Of a DNA stretch of 64,000 bases, positions 11,651 through 19,119 are shown piece after piece. Both the position numbers and the translations under genes were made by a program. This stretch comes from Woeseiaceae bacterium (GTDB lineage Bacteria > Pseudomonadota > Gammaproteobacteria > Steroidobacterales > Woeseiaceae). The DNA lies in NCBI GenBank assembly GCA_028289545.1, contig JANQPG010000002.1:1-64000 (forward strand), read 5' to 3'. The notes under the pieces were generated by a model. That model searched no databases, was not told the DNA's origin, and saw only the letters and a list, made by a program, of their open reading frames with translations. The stretch's first letter is position 1. Every line of letters starts with the position of its first letter.

Positions 11651-12046
11651 TCAGTTACCACCCGCCCCGACAAAAACCGTCGCCTCGTCAACAAACGCGA
11701 TTGGGTTTCCGAACGGGTCCTTCGCGTAGAACAGCCGCTCCCCCCACGGCATGTCTTCAATGTCCCCGTCTTTGCTGCCTCCGGCATCGATAACGCGCTG
11801 CAGCACGTCTTGCAGGTTTGACACGGCAAAATACAGGTACTGATTGGCATGATGCCGCCAGCCGTCCTCGAGCCCATCTCCGTCCGCTTGTGGGTCGTAG
11901 CAGGCCAGCACGGTGCCGCCGCAGCGAAAATAGTGCCTGCCCGGAGACACTCGTTCGCCCGGTTCGCCCAGCACGGCGGAATAAAAGCCCGTCGCGGCTT
12001 CGATGTCGGTGACGGGTTGAATGACCCGATACAGGCTCGTTGTCAT
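11651..12046 (-). CDS. VOC (glyoxalase/dioxygenase fold) family protein
   Basis: A 131-aa single VOC module. Two beta-alpha-beta-beta-beta units can be seen, from VIQPVTDIEAATGFYSAVLG to the closing YAKDPFGNPIAFVDE. The WGERLFYAKDPFGN block resembles bleomycin-resistance-like and glyoxalase members, but the family is functionally too broad to assign a substrate. It is immediately upstream of the phosphoesterase on the same strand, with no gap between stop and start. Confidence 0.85.
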   Translation of the reverse strand: MTTSLYRVIQPVTDIEAATGFYSAVLGEPGERVSPGRHYFRCGGTVLACYDPQADGDGLEDGWRHHANQYLYFAVSNLQDVLQRVIDAGGSKDGDIEDMPWGERLFYAKDPFGNPIAFVDEATVFVGAGGN

Positions 12047-12088
12047 TGCGTTTCTCCTCAGGGGTACGCGGGGCCCGCCGGGTCGGTT

Positions 12089-12613
12089 TCACATACCGGG
12101 CCCAAACCCCTTGGGTCTTCTCTCATAGGTGTAGATCGCCAGCCCGTCCTCTCGCGACAAGCGACGTTTTGCGAAGTAAGACGCTGCGCCCACGGCGAGC
12201 ATCCAGAACACCAGGTCAACCGGTCGGATTCCCTTTGCAGCAAGGTCGAGCAGCAACTCGGGCGATAGCCCGGAAGCAATATCGGAAGCCGATTCCCCGG
12301 AAAACCTTGCCCTCAACAACAGCATCGCTATGACGTTTCCCAATATGCAGGCCGCTACGGCAAGGATCGAGGCGAGCATTACGTACCGGCTCTCGACGCC
12401 GCGCCCCAGAAACTGCACGGCAAAACCGACGACCGCGCCCACACCCAGTGCCGTGTACGCAACGGTGTAGCCCGCCGCGACCGCTATCATGGCGTAAGCT
12501 GTCGCGGCCAGCACGGCGGCAATCGACCCAAACAAGACCGCGGCCCTAAAGTTTTGCTCGGCAAGCAGAACCTTGGCGCGTTCGTAGTGCTGTTGCTTGT
12601 CTTCCGGTGTCAT
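12089..12613 (-). CDS. Hypothetical membrane protein
   Basis: 174 aa, family not recognised. The N-terminus is polar (residues 1-22). Three hydrophobic segments follow at about 25-48, 50-72 and 80-100, and a fourth weaker one is near 130-148 (VDLVFWMLAVGAASYF), so it is an inner-membrane protein with three or four helices. The C-terminus is basic (KRRLSRED, ERRPKGFGPGM). It lies alone between a VOC gene and a HEPN-like gene in the accessory block. Confidence 0.6.
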   Translation of the reverse strand: MTPEDKQQHYERAKVLLAEQNFRAAVLFGSIAAVLAATAYAMIAVAAGYTVAYTALGVGAVVGFAVQFLGRGVESRYVMLASILAVAACILGNVIAMLLLRARFSGESASDIASGLSPELLLDLAAKGIRPVDLVFWMLAVGAASYFAKRRLSREDGLAIYTYERRPKGFGPGM

Positions 12614-12662
12614 GTGGGCCTCCGATTCATCGCTAACCGCCCGGCTACGGACAGAAAACCAG

Positions 12663-13298
12663 CTACGTCACCTCGCTGCCGCGAGGCGGACCTTCAGCTT
12701 CATCGAACAGCTGATTGACGAACTCCGCACAGACCTCGAGCTTCGCGTAGCCGCCGGAATGAGCCATACTGGAGCCGTGCGCATACTCGTTCCTCATTTC
12801 AGGGATAGATTCCTGCAGTTTCTTGAGGAAGTCGTAGGGTTCATCATGAAAGCGAACCCTTTGCTCACCGACGCCACTCATCATTTCGGACAGATCTTCA
12901 AGCGTCGCGCGAGTGCGCTCCCGGTGATGCCATCCTGAGAAACCCCGCTCGCTTACCCAGCCCATTTCAATCGCATGCTCGATGAGCCTGTAAAGGCCCT
13001 TGATACCGCCGTCGGTTTTGATCTTCAAAGCATACTCCAGCGTACACGCCGCGTGAAACTCCGCGACGGGAATGAAGCGGTAGACGAACCACGAGTACAA
13101 CAACAGGTTCCTGGTGGTCTCGAAGTGTTGCCGCACTTCCTCGGGCACAGCTGCGTGCAAGGTAACCCGACTGATCGACGCATAGTGATCCTCGATCGTC
13201 TTCGGGCGGTAGCCGTCAACCTCGGGTTCAAGGACGGCAAACCCTTCGGACCGCGGGTCCGGAACGGTCACTTCGGACAATGCTCTTAGAGTATCCAT
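12663..13298 (-). CDS. HEPN-like helical protein
   Basis: 211 aa with no close family I can name. The helical segment AACTLEYALKIK and the later RNEYAHG resemble HEPN domains, in which an R-x4-6-H motif is the RNase active site; here Arg and His are separated by four residues. HEPN proteins are frequent in toxin and defence systems, but some are structural. No nucleotidyltransferase partner is next to it. The call rests on motif shape only. Confidence 0.55.
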   Translation of the reverse strand: MDTLRALSEVTVPDPRSEGFAVLEPEVDGYRPKTIEDHYASISRVTLHAAVPEEVRQHFETTRNLLLYSWFVYRFIPVAEFHAACTLEYALKIKTDGGIKGLYRLIEHAIEMGWVSERGFSGWHHRERTRATLEDLSEMMSGVGEQRVRFHDEPYDFLKKLQESIPEMRNEYAHGSSMAHSGGYAKLEVCAEFVNQLFDEAEGPPRGSEVT

Positions 13299-13310
13299 AC
13301 ACTCGCCCTG

Positions 13311-13925
13311 TCATGATTGCGCTGCGGCCATGCCATACTGCGCCAGCAACGCTTCGAATCGTTGTCTGCCTTCTGAGAGTTCGAAGCGCTCGGCCAACAT
13401 GCCGCAACGTCGGGCGGCCCGCACACAGTCTGCTTTGTCGTCCAGGAAAAGTACTTCCCCGGAACGGGCCCGGAGATCTCCCATCACGCGGTCAAAAAAC
13501 GCCTCGGACGGCTTCGCAACACCCAGCTCGCAGGACACTAAAATACGATCGAAACGCCTATCGTAGTCAAGTCCCTGTGACATGTGCCTGTACCGGTACG
13601 CCTGCTGATTGGTGGCGAGACACACGGTGATCCCTTTGGCTCGAATGCCCGCGACACAATCGAGTATTTCCGTCGCAGGCACAATGTCCTCCCAAACGGA
13701 AAGCGCTTCCGCAATATCGGTTGACGAACCCCATCGCTTGAGCAAATCCTCAAGCACCGTCGCAAAATCAGACTTGCCGACGATGCATGGCCGTTCCGCA
13801 GCGAACAACTCGTCGATAAACGCCTGCCTGTCGGCATTCGGCTCTAAAAACGCTTCAATCCGCGAAATCCAGCCAGAGGGAACCGACTGCACAACGCCGT
13901 CTGCGTCCAACACGAGCGTCGTCAT
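13311..13925 (-). CDS. HAD-superfamily hydrolase
   Basis: A 204-aa haloacid-dehalogenase-type phosphatase. Motif I is VLDADGV near the N-terminus (nucleophile and acid Asp), motif II the threonine in LATNQQ, motif III the lysine in GVAKPSEAFFDRV, and motif IV LFLDDKADCV. The cap is helical (residues about 15-85), as in epoxide-hydrolase-like and YihX-like phosphatases. I chose ATG at 13925, next to motif I; ATG at 13943 is an equally possible start. The substrate is unknown. Confidence 0.85.
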   Translation of the reverse strand: MTTLVLDADGVVQSVPSGWISRIEAFLEPNADRQAFIDELFAAERPCIVGKSDFATVLEDLLKRWGSSTDIAEALSVWEDIVPATEILDCVAGIRAKGITVCLATNQQAYRYRHMSQGLDYDRRFDRILVSCELGVAKPSEAFFDRVMGDLRARSGEVLFLDDKADCVRAARRCGMLAERFELSEGRQRFEALLAQYGMAAAQS

Positions 13926-13974
13926 TTCAGGACTCAGTTGCATATTGGCGGAGCCCCCGCAAATGCAGGAAGCC

Positions 13975-14355
13975 CTACGCCAACCCTTGCCCGCCGACGG
14001 GCTCGACTTCGAAGCGCTCTCCAAAACCCGCAATCATGGGCCGGCCTCGTTCGATAGCCTCTTTGACGGAATCCAGCGTTAACGATGCCGCGTGGCTTTC
14101 TCTGCTGTCCCAAAACTCCGTAATCCAAATCGCGTTATCGTCCGCCCTGTCTCTGGAAATGACGTAGCTCAGACAGCCGGGCATGTTCTCGGTGCCCGCC
14201 AGCAACACGTCGATCAGTTCCTGGCGTTTGCCGCCCTGCGCGATCATTTTGCCAATGATTCCATACATGCCTTTGTTCTCCATCTCCGTAGCGCAGCCCG
14301 CCAAAGCGAGCAACGCCAGTGCGCCGGTACCTGCAGCAAACTCTCGCTTGTTCAC
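13975..14355 (-). CDS. Antibiotic-biosynthesis-monooxygenase-domain lipoprotein
   Basis: 126 aa. The N-terminus is a lipoprotein signal with lipobox LAGC at residues 18-21. The rest is one ABM ferredoxin-like domain (about 30-115), with MYGIIGKMIAQGGKRQELIDVLL, the GCLSYVISRD strand and the WITEFWDSRESHAAS segment typical of YgiN-like quinol monooxygenases. Secreted, lipid-anchored ABM proteins are less common than cytoplasmic ones. Substrate unknown. It is 32-50 bases upstream of the HAD gene on the same strand. Confidence 0.85.
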   Translation of the reverse strand: MNKREFAAGTGALALLALAGCATEMENKGMYGIIGKMIAQGGKRQELIDVLLAGTENMPGCLSYVISRDRADDNAIWITEFWDSRESHAASLTLDSVKEAIERGRPMIAGFGERFEVEPVGGQGLA

Positions 14356-14416
14356 GACGCTCTCGCCTTACAGGTGGTCAATTCAATGCAATTCGTGCGG
14401 CATAACCGGGCCGAGA

Positions 14417-15151
14417 TCATCGGAACCAGGATCGCCAGCCACCGCTCTTACCGACATTGGCGCGGTCCGGGTTTACGACAAATCCTGCGTTACCCTTTTC
14501 GAGCCTCTCTTCGAGTTCCTCCGCGCCTTTCCTGAGCTTGAGCGACATCTCCTCCTCGTAGAGCGGCACGAGATTGTAGAAAGTCACGGTATCGCCCGAT
14601 GCTGCCTCGAACTGGAAAAAATCGGGGCTCAGCCAGTATGGCGGGGACAGCATAAAACCAATGAAGGACGTGTTGGCAATGGGTTCGGGTGGATCACCGT
14701 TGGGAATCGTATGGCCCCAGCCGATCCAGGTATCGTAGTCGTGCGGCAGGCGCCCGATCGACTTGAGCCATCGAACCGGCCAGTAGTTCGATTCGTCCTT
14801 GAAGGACTCGTCGGAAATTGGCCAGGAGGCCGGCAAAGCAATCAGCAGCTCTGCCCGATCCATATTCTCCACATCCTCGGGTACCGTCATGGGCAGATCG
14901 CTGACGCCACTCGTGACGAGCGTGTGGTAAGGACGCTCCTCGTCGGCCGGGATGAACAGGACATCGAGGTGCACGCGATCGGAGAGTATCTCGTGAAAGA
15001 CTGTCTCTACTTCGCCAATGTGCTGCTTCAGGTGCTCTTCGATGGATTCGAGGTTGCGGCCGCTGTGTTCCGGCGCCTGCCACTCTCTCTGTTTTTCGGA
15101 ATGACGGTAGATCGGGCTACCGGATTCAGATCGTTCGATCTCGTCTGCCAT
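14417..15151 (-). CDS. Suppressor-of-fused (SUFU) domain protein
   Basis: A 244-aa protein whose central part (residues about 35-210) matches bacterial SUFU-like proteins: FHEILSDRVHLDVLFIP, RAELLIALPASWPI, WPVRWLKSIGRLPHDY, WIGWGHTIPNG. In bacteria such genes are often linked to polymorphic toxins or immunity, but many are solitary and of unknown role. I see no toxin gene adjacent. I chose ATG at 15151 (MADEIERSES); a GAGAG lies about 13 bases upstream. An upstream ATG at 15202 would add a hydrophobic stretch and is possible. Confidence 0.8.
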   Translation of the reverse strand: MADEIERSESGSPIYRHSEKQREWQAPEHSGRNLESIEEHLKQHIGEVETVFHEILSDRVHLDVLFIPADEERPYHTLVTSGVSDLPMTVPEDVENMDRAELLIALPASWPISDESFKDESNYWPVRWLKSIGRLPHDYDTWIGWGHTIPNGDPPEPIANTSFIGFMLSPPYWLSPDFFQFEAASGDTVTFYNLVPLYEEEMSLKLRKGAEELEERLEKGNAGFVVNPDRANVGKSGGWRSWFR

Positions 15152-15309
15152 GGTGACTGATACTCTCGGAAGGGCGCACGTAAGAAGGAACACGCTGACC
15201 ATAGCGATTCTGTTGGTCCGTCCTTCAAATCGTCGTGGCCGTGCGCGCATATAATGAATCGATCTGTAGGCGGTTCGTATCGCTAATTGTGGCGCGCTAC
15301 CGTAGCTCG

Positions 15310-15768
15310 TCAGTGACCGTAGCTTAGCACTCGCGTAATCCGCCAGCCCGCTTCGGTACGCTTCCAGACGTGCACAAACTCGAAGGTTCCGCAGTCGTTC
15401 TTGCCATTCTCCATATGGCAAAACGTGTGCTTGCCCTTCTGGATAGCGCCGTAATCCTTGATCGGAAAAACCTCAAGCGAACCTTCCACAAGCGTTCGCG
15501 TCAGGCCAAGCTCATCGTTGCAATTGTTTCTGGTCGACTCCATCGTCGTGGCGTAGCCGCCCAGACCCGCGGTGTCATGGTAAAACTCGAGATCTTTGGC
15601 AAGCACCCGCCCCATGGTTTCCACATCGCAAGCATTAAAGGCCGCAAAAAACTCGGCATCGGCTCGCGCAATCTCGGCGCGCAAGTCTTCGGCGCCGCGA
15701 GCCGGACTGCCGGTCATCAGCATTGAGAAGGCCGCTATACAACAGGTTGAGAGTCTGAGAGTGTTGAT
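15310..15768 (-). CDS. Secreted NTF2-like (DUF4440-type) protein, start uncertain
   Basis: An NTF2-fold protein: EIARADAEFFAAFNACDVETMGRVL is the usual first helix, and the domain ends with WKRTEAGWRITRVLSYGH. The first ATG in frame (15723) would cut a signal peptide in half. A strong ribosome site, AAAAAAGGAGC, stands just before an in-frame ATC at 15768, and starting there gives a complete signal peptide ending at ARGA and 152 aa. Initiation at ATC is rare, so the start is an inference. Function unknown; relatives are often predicted exported proteins or small enzymes. Confidence 0.7.
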   Translation of the reverse strand: MNTLRLSTCCIAAFSMLMTGSPARGAEDLRAEIARADAEFFAAFNACDVETMGRVLAKDLEFYHDTAGLGGYATTMESTRNNCNDELGLTRTLVEGSLEVFPIKDYGAIQKGKHTFCHMENGKNDCGTFEFVHVWKRTEAGWRITRVLSYGH

Positions 15769-15839
15769 GCCTGCTCCTTTTTTCGAGGCCGTACGCCTCT
15801 TATCGGGGTCGCGTCGAACCTTACGACACCGATGTAGCG

Positions 15840-16364
15840 TTATGCAATCGCCGATCTCAGCCTTTGCATCGGGAAGTTGCGCCCGGGACACTTGGTGCGT
15901 TCGCCCTGAATCAAACCGTGACCCAATACGTTGTCCGGCGGTATCCGGTAACGCTGCATGAGCGACCGGGTCAACGCAACAAGCGCCTCGAACTGAGGTT
16001 CGGGAACGTCGTTTTCCTCGAAATTGCCGACGAGGCAAATGCCGAGACCGAGAAAGTTCTTGGCGGAGTTGTTTCCCGAAACGTGGGCGCCCCAGACGTC
16101 CAGCTCTCCACGCCAATCGCTCGCTACTTCCCCCATGCCCAGTCCGTTGCCGTTGCCGATGACATAGTGGTAGGGGATGGCGTCGATAGGATCACCGCTT
16201 TGCCTGACTCGGTGTACTTCCTGCAGGAATTCAATCGTCGCGAAATCACCGGCGCTGTGGTGAATGACGATGTAGCGCCAGCGGGACGGCCAATACAGGG
16301 CACCCATCGCGGCGCCCGCGGCCGCCACTGCACCCGATGTCAGTAGAAATCGTCTTCGCTTCAT
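15840..16364 (-). CDS. N-acetylmuramoyl-L-alanine amidase (PGRP type), Tat-exported
   Basis: 174 aa. The N-terminus MKRRRFLLTSG is a twin-arginine signal followed by a hydrophobic stretch to about residue 25. The amidase_2/PGRP domain shows its zinc ligands His35 (in IHHSAG), His149 (GHGLIQGE) and Cys159 (TKCPG), plus IPYHYVIGNG, so it should cleave the stem peptide from MurNAc. I chose ATG at 16364 because it starts the Tat motif. It lies downstream of the DUF1287 gene on the same strand; both act on the envelope. Confidence 0.88.
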   Translation of the reverse strand: MKRRRFLLTSGAVAAAGAAMGALYWPSRWRYIVIHHSAGDFATIEFLQEVHRVRQSGDPIDAIPYHYVIGNGNGLGMGEVASDWRGELDVWGAHVSGNNSAKNFLGLGICLVGNFEENDVPEPQFEALVALTRSLMQRYRIPPDNVLGHGLIQGERTKCPGRNFPMQRLRSAIA

Positions 16365-16440
16365 TTTGCGGTGCTCGGAGACCCTGCCCTTCGACCACAA
16401 ACACTATAAGCGCAGACTCCCCTCAGTGCAGCACCCGGAT

Positions 16441-17052
16441 TCAGTCCGGCGCATACCGATAGTGGCCCGTGATCTCATAAGTGAACAGGATATCTTCGAG
16501 CTTCGGACCTCGGCCTATGTTGTGAACGATCAAGGGCCTGTCGCCGCTTGTATCGCGTCGATCGGCCACGATACCGATGTGCGGCAGATTGCCCGGAAGC
16601 ATCCAGGTGACAAGATCGCCAGGGAGATAGTTGCCCGGGTCGCGGGTCACCGGAAAACTCTTTCCGTTGCGCTCAAAAAACACCTGCAGGTTCGGCACGC
16701 GTCGATGGTCAATGTTGGTGTCCGTTCCCGTGAGGCCCCAGATTCGCCGCGACGGGTACGCCGCAAAGTCGAGTGTCATGTCCTCGTGTACGGCCACTTG
16801 CAGGTCGATGCCGAGCGCACGATACGCGCGGATCACAACATCGGTGCACACCCCTTTGCCGGCCGGCACATCGCCGCCCGGATACTCGATCGAAAAATAG
16901 CTGCCGTCGTACTCGACCGTATGTGCGGTTCTCTCCAGCGCCGCCGCCACCAGCCGCGACTGAAAGCTGTCGGCGGCGGACAAGGCCGGGGTAAGCAGTG
17001 CGACTGCGGGCAGCAGGTGGCGAGGCCGGAGCCGAAGGTTTCTCCCCTGCAT
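16441..17052 (-). CDS. Exported DUF1287 (NlpC/P60-like) protein
   Basis: 203 aa. It has a signal peptide (residues about 1-26, ending LSAAD), then a DUF1287 domain. The VCTDVVIRAYRALGIDLQ block carries a cysteine (Cys69) on a helix, followed by NYLPGDLVTWMLPGNLPHIGIV with His158 and the HNIGRGPKLEDILF end, an arrangement like papain-type NlpC/P60 peptidases. No member's function is known to me with certainty. I preferred ATG at 17052; ATG at 17094 inside the preceding macrodomain gene is also possible. Confidence 0.8.
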   Translation of the reverse strand: MQGRNLRLRPRHLLPAVALLTPALSAADSFQSRLVAAALERTAHTVEYDGSYFSIEYPGGDVPAGKGVCTDVVIRAYRALGIDLQVAVHEDMTLDFAAYPSRRIWGLTGTDTNIDHRRVPNLQVFFERNGKSFPVTRDPGNYLPGDLVTWMLPGNLPHIGIVADRRDTSGDRPLIVHNIGRGPKLEDILFTYEITGHYRYAPD

Positions 17053-17069
17053 CAGCTTGTGACCATTTA

Positions 17070-17594
17070 CTATTCCGCCATTTCTCGCAGGCATTGCTCA
17101 TACACACCAAGGTCCGATTCCGAGAAACAGCAGAACACAACCTCGGTCACGGTCGATTCCGTCGACTCGAGGCACTGACTCGTAGTTCGCACGGCAATCC
17201 CGGCCGCCTGCTCGATCGGATAACCGTACACGCCCGTGCTGATGGAGGGAAAGGCTATGGTTGACACCTCGTGATCCACGGCGAGCTGCAGGCTTGCCCG
17301 ATAGCAGGCACGAAGCAAATCCGGCTCGCCGTTGTCGCCGCCCCGCCACACCGGTCCCACCGTGTGGATGATGTGCCTCGCAGGCAAGTTGTATCCCGCG
17401 GTGAGTTTCGCCTGACCCGTCTTGCAGCCGCCCAGGAGACGGCACTCATGAACAAGCTCAGGCCCCGCCGCACGATGAATGGCGCCGTCGACGCCGCCGC
17501 CGCCCAGCAGTGAAGAGTTGGCGGCATTGACGATTGCGTCGACGTCAAGCGTTGTGATGTCGGCGCGGATGGCGCGGAGGCGCTTATCGTTCAC
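17070..17594 (-). CDS. Macrodomain protein (ADP-ribose-binding, YmdB-like)
   Basis: A 174-aa stand-alone macrodomain: [20 protein letters not shown], then [15 protein letters not shown], the HTVGPVW strand, and the phosphate-loop [10 protein letters not shown]. Members of this MacroD/YmdB group hydrolyse O-acetyl-ADP-ribose or remove ADP-ribose from proteins or nucleic acids, and key residues for that group (NAAN, GVDGAI) are kept. The start is GTG and overlaps the stop of the ParE-like toxin gene as GTGA, so the two are translationally coupled. It may extend the toxin-antitoxin operon. Confidence 0.92.
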   Translation of the reverse strand: MNDKRLRAIRADITTLDVDAIVNAANSSLLGGGGVDGAIHRAAGPELVHECRLLGGCKTGQAKLTAGYNLPARHIIHTVGPVWRGGDNGEPDLLRACYRASLQLAVDHEVSTIAFPSISTGVYGYPIEQAAGIAVRTTSQCLESTESTVTEVVFCCFSESDLGVYEQCLREMAE

Positions 17595-17968
17595 TGCCGA
17601 TATTCCGAGCTTGCTCCAAAGAACGCACGATAGTGCGAGACTGTCCTCGCTACATCTCTGAGTTGCGTCGGGTACTCTCCAGTCAGATACCGTTCAATGG
17701 CAAGCGCGCCATGAAAAACGCCGATCACGATAATATCCGTCGCCTCAATCGCGTAAGCTATTCTGTAGTGGCCGAATAAAAGAACGCGGACTTCTTTGGA
17801 ACTACTGTGCCACCGGTATCCGGACCCGGGGAAATGCAGCAGCGACTGGGCTCGTTCGTAGATCCCGCTCACAACCGATACGGCTGCGTCCGGATTGTCC
17901 AGCGCGATATAGTCGTAGATATCTCCAAGCCAGCGTTTGGACTCGTTCGTCCAGATCAGTCTCGCCAT
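17591..17968 (-). CDS. RelE/ParE-family toxin
   Basis: 125 aa. The ParE-type core runs from [21 protein letters not shown] through the helix pair to [28 protein letters not shown] and ends at ERYL (about residue 95). ParE proteins poison DNA gyrase and RelE proteins cleave mRNA; the sequence is closer to ParE but the target is not provable here. It has an extra tail of about 30 residues beyond the usual end. It overlaps the antitoxin gene by 13 bases and the macrodomain gene by 4. Confidence 0.88.
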   Translation of the reverse strand: MARLIWTNESKRWLGDIYDYIALDNPDAAVSVVSGIYERAQSLLHFPGSGYRWHSSSKEVRVLLFGHYRIAYAIEATDIIVIGVFHGALAIERYLTGEYPTQLRDVARTVSHYRAFFGASSEYRQ

Positions 17969-18141
17969 GACCGAATCGACCGACCCATTTCCTCATTCGA
18001 AAGGGTGCGTTTCGCTTCTGCGTCAGCCAGGCCTCTCTTCACCATCGCATCAAATGCCAGCTCCCGCGCGATGTCCGCTTCCGAGCTATCCTCGAGCTGG
18101 CTCTCGGTCAGTTGATTGAGGTGCTCTTTCGATTTGGGCAT
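17956..18141 (-). CDS. Antitoxin of the RelE/ParE-like module
   Basis: A 61-aa small acidic protein directly upstream of and overlapping the toxin gene, the usual order for type II modules. It is mostly helical; the C-terminal part [17 protein letters not shown] resembles the toxin-wrapping region of short antitoxins. No clear DNA-binding motif is recognised. A perfect AGGAGG (18156-18151) lies 9 bases before the ATG, giving the strongest translation signal in this operon, as expected for the antitoxin. Confidence 0.75.
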   Translation of the reverse strand: MPKSKEHLNQLTESQLEDSSEADIARELAFDAMVKRGLADAEAKRTLSNEEMGRSIRSWRD

Positions 18142-18366
18142 TCTGCTGTACCTCCTGAACCAAGAATAGCAGACGCCTACAACTCTGGATCAACCCGAAT
18201 CTGGGCTTTTTTTCTACAAACGATGGAACGGATTGAGGCTCGGCAGCCTACACAATTTGGAGCCATTCCGTTGCAGCAGTTTCTATCGCCGGAAGTACAA
18301 ACACCATCGATGAGCTTCGCAAGTTTGAAACTGATTTCCAATACACCTGGGAGACCCTTAACGCCA
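18142..18366. other. Gene-free stretch upstream of the antitoxin
   Basis: No credible gene on either strand. It should hold the promoter of the antitoxin operon; TATTCT at 18168-18163 on the minus strand is the best -10 candidate, with TTGATC about 19 bases upstream of it, a poor spacing. A T-run at 18209-18215 is not preceded by a real stem. By eye the stretch is richer in A and T than the flanks. Confidence 0.4.
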
Positions 18367-19023
18367 TCAGAGTTCGCCGTTTGGCCTAAGCGACTCCGCG
18401 CAGTCTTTGAACGCCCCACCCAAATAGGAAGCATAGGTTTCGTATATAGCTTGCTGCATAGCCGTGATGGGACCCGTAGGAACCTCAATGTACGCGTAGT
18501 CTTCCGAACCGATCTCCTCTAAGAAGTACCGCGCCCTGACAAAGCAGTTTCCTACACTAGCTATCGCTTTGTCGAATGCCCGATAATCCGAATCAAACCT
18601 CTCTCGGGTGGGTTTCTCGGGTGGTACTGCACTTTGTTTTAGTGCTATGACCAAGATCGAATCGTCCACCTTTTTGAGCTGAGCCTCGTATCTCTTGCAC
18701 ATGTCGGCCTGCAAAAAGGCCGGGAACTCACGGTACAAGGCGCCAAGCTCATGCGTTCTAGTAACTTCCCCGTTGCGTCCAGCGATCATAAGGGCTTTGA
18801 AGGAAAGCTCGAGCGCAAAACTCGCGTTAACCAAATAGGCAAGGTACTCAGGTGCTGCACTGACTTTTGTGAGCCGGCGACTGAGATCCTTGGCAATGCT
18901 ATCGTGAGCACGCGCCTGAGCTATCGCCAGCTTATGAAGTCCGGGATTCAAATTAGCTGGCTTCACTACCAGCAGCAACGAGTTATACGGTGAACCATAT
19001 GCGATCCAAACGCATTTGGGCAT
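18367..19023 (-). CDS. HEPN-like hypothetical protein
   Basis: 218 aa, not recognised as a named family. The segment YLVNASFALELSFKALMIAG followed after a gap by THELGALYREFP is the helix pair typical of HEPN proteins (ELALKA...THDL). No R-x4-6-H catalytic motif is visible, so it may not be a nuclease. The N-terminal 25 residues are hydrophobic and atypical; no good ribosome site supports the ATG at 19023, so the real start may be internal. Composition is AT-richer than neighbouring genes, suggesting transfer. Confidence 0.55.
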   Translation of the reverse strand: MPKCVWIAYGSPYNSLLLVVKPANLNPGLHKLAIAQARAHDSIAKDLSRRLTKVSAAPEYLAYLVNASFALELSFKALMIAGRNGEVTRTHELGALYREFPAFLQADMCKRYEAQLKKVDDSILVIALKQSAVPPEKPTRERFDSDYRAFDKAIASVGNCFVRARYFLEEIGSEDYAYIEVPTGPITAMQQAIYETYASYLGGAFKDCAESLRPNGEL

Positions 19024-19119
19024 GCAGCACCGAAGCTATTGGCGCACACATGAAAGCTCGTCACAAGCAACGAAGTGGACAAGCCCAGTTCCCTCACGAA
19101 TCGCGTAATGAAGCGCTGC

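Noticed and set aside
17070-18141. A DarTG module
   Set aside because: The macrodomain is present but there is no DarT ADP-ribosyltransferase; the toxin has a ParE fold.
18195-18215. T-run after CCCGAATCTGGG as a terminator
   Set aside because: The stem is only three or four base pairs, and no plus-strand gene ends there.
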